This document shows positions 63,163-64,000 of a stretch of 64,000 nt of DNA, piece by piece. The translations under genes and the position numbers were made by a program. Source of the stretch: Augochlora pura (Eukaryota > Arthropoda > Insecta > Hymenoptera > Halictidae); assembly GCF_028453695.1 (NCBI RefSeq), contig NC_135777.1, positions 16,605,714 to 16,669,713 on the forward strand. Direction: 5' to 3'. The first letter of the stretch is position 1; each line of letters starts with the position of its first letter. The notes below the pieces were generated by a model, which did not search any database, had not been told where the DNA came from, and worked only from the letters and a program-made list of their open reading frames with translations.

Positions 63163-63203
63163 ATTATTATAATTATTACTATTATTATTATTATTATTAT
63201 GTC
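63163..63203. repeat. (ATT)n microsatellite
   Basis: An ATT trinucleotide run with one or two interruptions at its left end. Confidence 0.9.
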
Positions 63204-63731
63204 ACTTGTTCAATGAAATAGTATTTCAATAGTAATTGTACTTTTACTTCTACCTTTTTTTTACATTTACATAATTTAGAAATAGTAGTGCCATATTCGT
63301 TGAATACCATTTTTCGTACACCGATAAAAGGTCCCGTTCGATTAAAACAGAGAGAACACTTATCGCAACATCAAACTTACATCAGAAAAAGTACTCCTAA
63401 TCGTGTATCGACGCAGATAACGAACGGATTAAAGCCATAATAAAACGATAACAACTGCGTCTCTAATTTCCATTATCGACGATTGAATCCAGTCGAATTG
63501 CTTCGGCTAAACTGATCTCTTTTTTCGAGTCCTCTATTTGTCATTATTCAGAATATCGCAGACGAAATTTATTATTGCAATATAATTTTTACATTTATAA
63601 TTGTCCACAGCACAGTAGGCGGCCATCTTTAGTCAAGAGACTCTGTATATTTAAACATAACCTGAACAAACCACCATATTTGTATACTTTTACATCAAAA
63701 CCAATACAAAATATTTATTAATAATTATATA

Positions 63732-63939
63732 TTAGGTTTACCGGAAAATTATGTCCACTAATGTCATTTTATTTGCGACATATATTTCTGAAAAAATGAT
63801 ATTCATAAATCACGCTGGCAACAGGGCATAAGTTACGATTACATTAAATTATTATAATAATACAATAAATATTAGGTGCATACAAAATTTATTATTTTCC
63901 TTCCTTTTAAGTACAGATAGAATTTTCCGGTAGACCTAA
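63732..63939. mobile_element. Mariner MITE with intact inverted termini
   Basis: TTAGGTTTACCGGAAAATT at the left and its inverted copy (reading TTAGGTCTACCGGAAAATT from the right) at the right. TA dinucleotides flank both sides (63730-63731, 63940-63941), as expected for Tc1/mariner insertion. The 208-bp body has no transposase frame. The TTAGGT...CCGGAAA terminus fits insect mariner elements. Confidence 0.88.
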
Positions 63940-64000
63940 TATATTATTAATAATCCTTTTTAACCATCGTTTAAGTACCACTAAAAATATCAAAGTCGCT

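Larger units (their letters stand above)
56990..63729. other. Non-coding interval, 57.0-63.7 kb
   Basis: GC-rich islands at 57420-58160, 59360-59750, 60130-61080 and 62200-62980 alternate with AT-rich DNA and repeats. The longest open frame in the window (60940-60302, minus) lies in one of these islands and overlaps other frames with no domain. A solo GTACAGGGTGTAC occurs near 62694. No RNA gene recognised. Confidence 0.5.

Overview
This is nuclear DNA from an insect, most likely a hymenopteran and probably a bee. Three lines support this: a split gene whose exons encode an insect-type class I cyclic nucleotide phosphodiesterase, a very AT-rich background broken by CpG-rich islands, and many short non-autonomous DNA transposons. 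There is no bacterial-style gene density and no RNA gene I can recognise. The species cannot be named from sequence alone.

Left end (1-8.6 kb, minus strand): the only convincing gene is the 5' part of a dual-specificity cAMP/cGMP phosphodiesterase, most likely the orthologue of Drosophila Pde11. Three coding exons (8568-8360, 5781-5409, 4276-3878) splice in frame into 327 residues. They carry the N-terminal linker, a PDE5-like R-K-I-S phosphorylation-type motif and most of the first GAF domain (GAF-A). GAF-A has an unusual insert of about 45 residues. The end of GAF-A, GAF-B and the catalytic HD domain must lie beyond position 1. The two complete introns hold a 21-bp minisatellite and three TTAA-flanked transposon relics.

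Rest of the window (8.6-64 kb): no coding exon could be defended in about 55 kb. The stretch is either a long 5' intron or promoter domain of the phosphodiesterase or an intergenic desert. It alternates between AT-rich blocks full of tandem repeats (units of about 18 to 200 bp) and GC/CpG-rich islands in which long open frames appear only because stop codons are rare. A family of roughly 200-240-bp piggyBac-like MITEs with TTAA flanks and CCCTTTGCACTCGA termini recurs at least eight times across the window. A second TIR class (CCCTTTACCGTAC) occurs three times and a third (CCCCTTGC) once. One mariner MITE, one Tigger/pogo-like end and one CAGGGTGT-type element are also present. Other landmarks are a GC-rich segment duplicated 5 kb apart (24.7 and 29.7 kb), a long foldback hairpin at 50.7 kb, a G19 run at 11.4 kb and a 100-N assembly gap in a poly-C tract at 35.3 kb.

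I see no novel multi-gene system. The best leads are the GAF-A insert, the probable distal promoter of the phosphodiesterase gene, the TTAA-MITE burst, the 50.7-kb hairpin and the duplicated GC-rich cassette.
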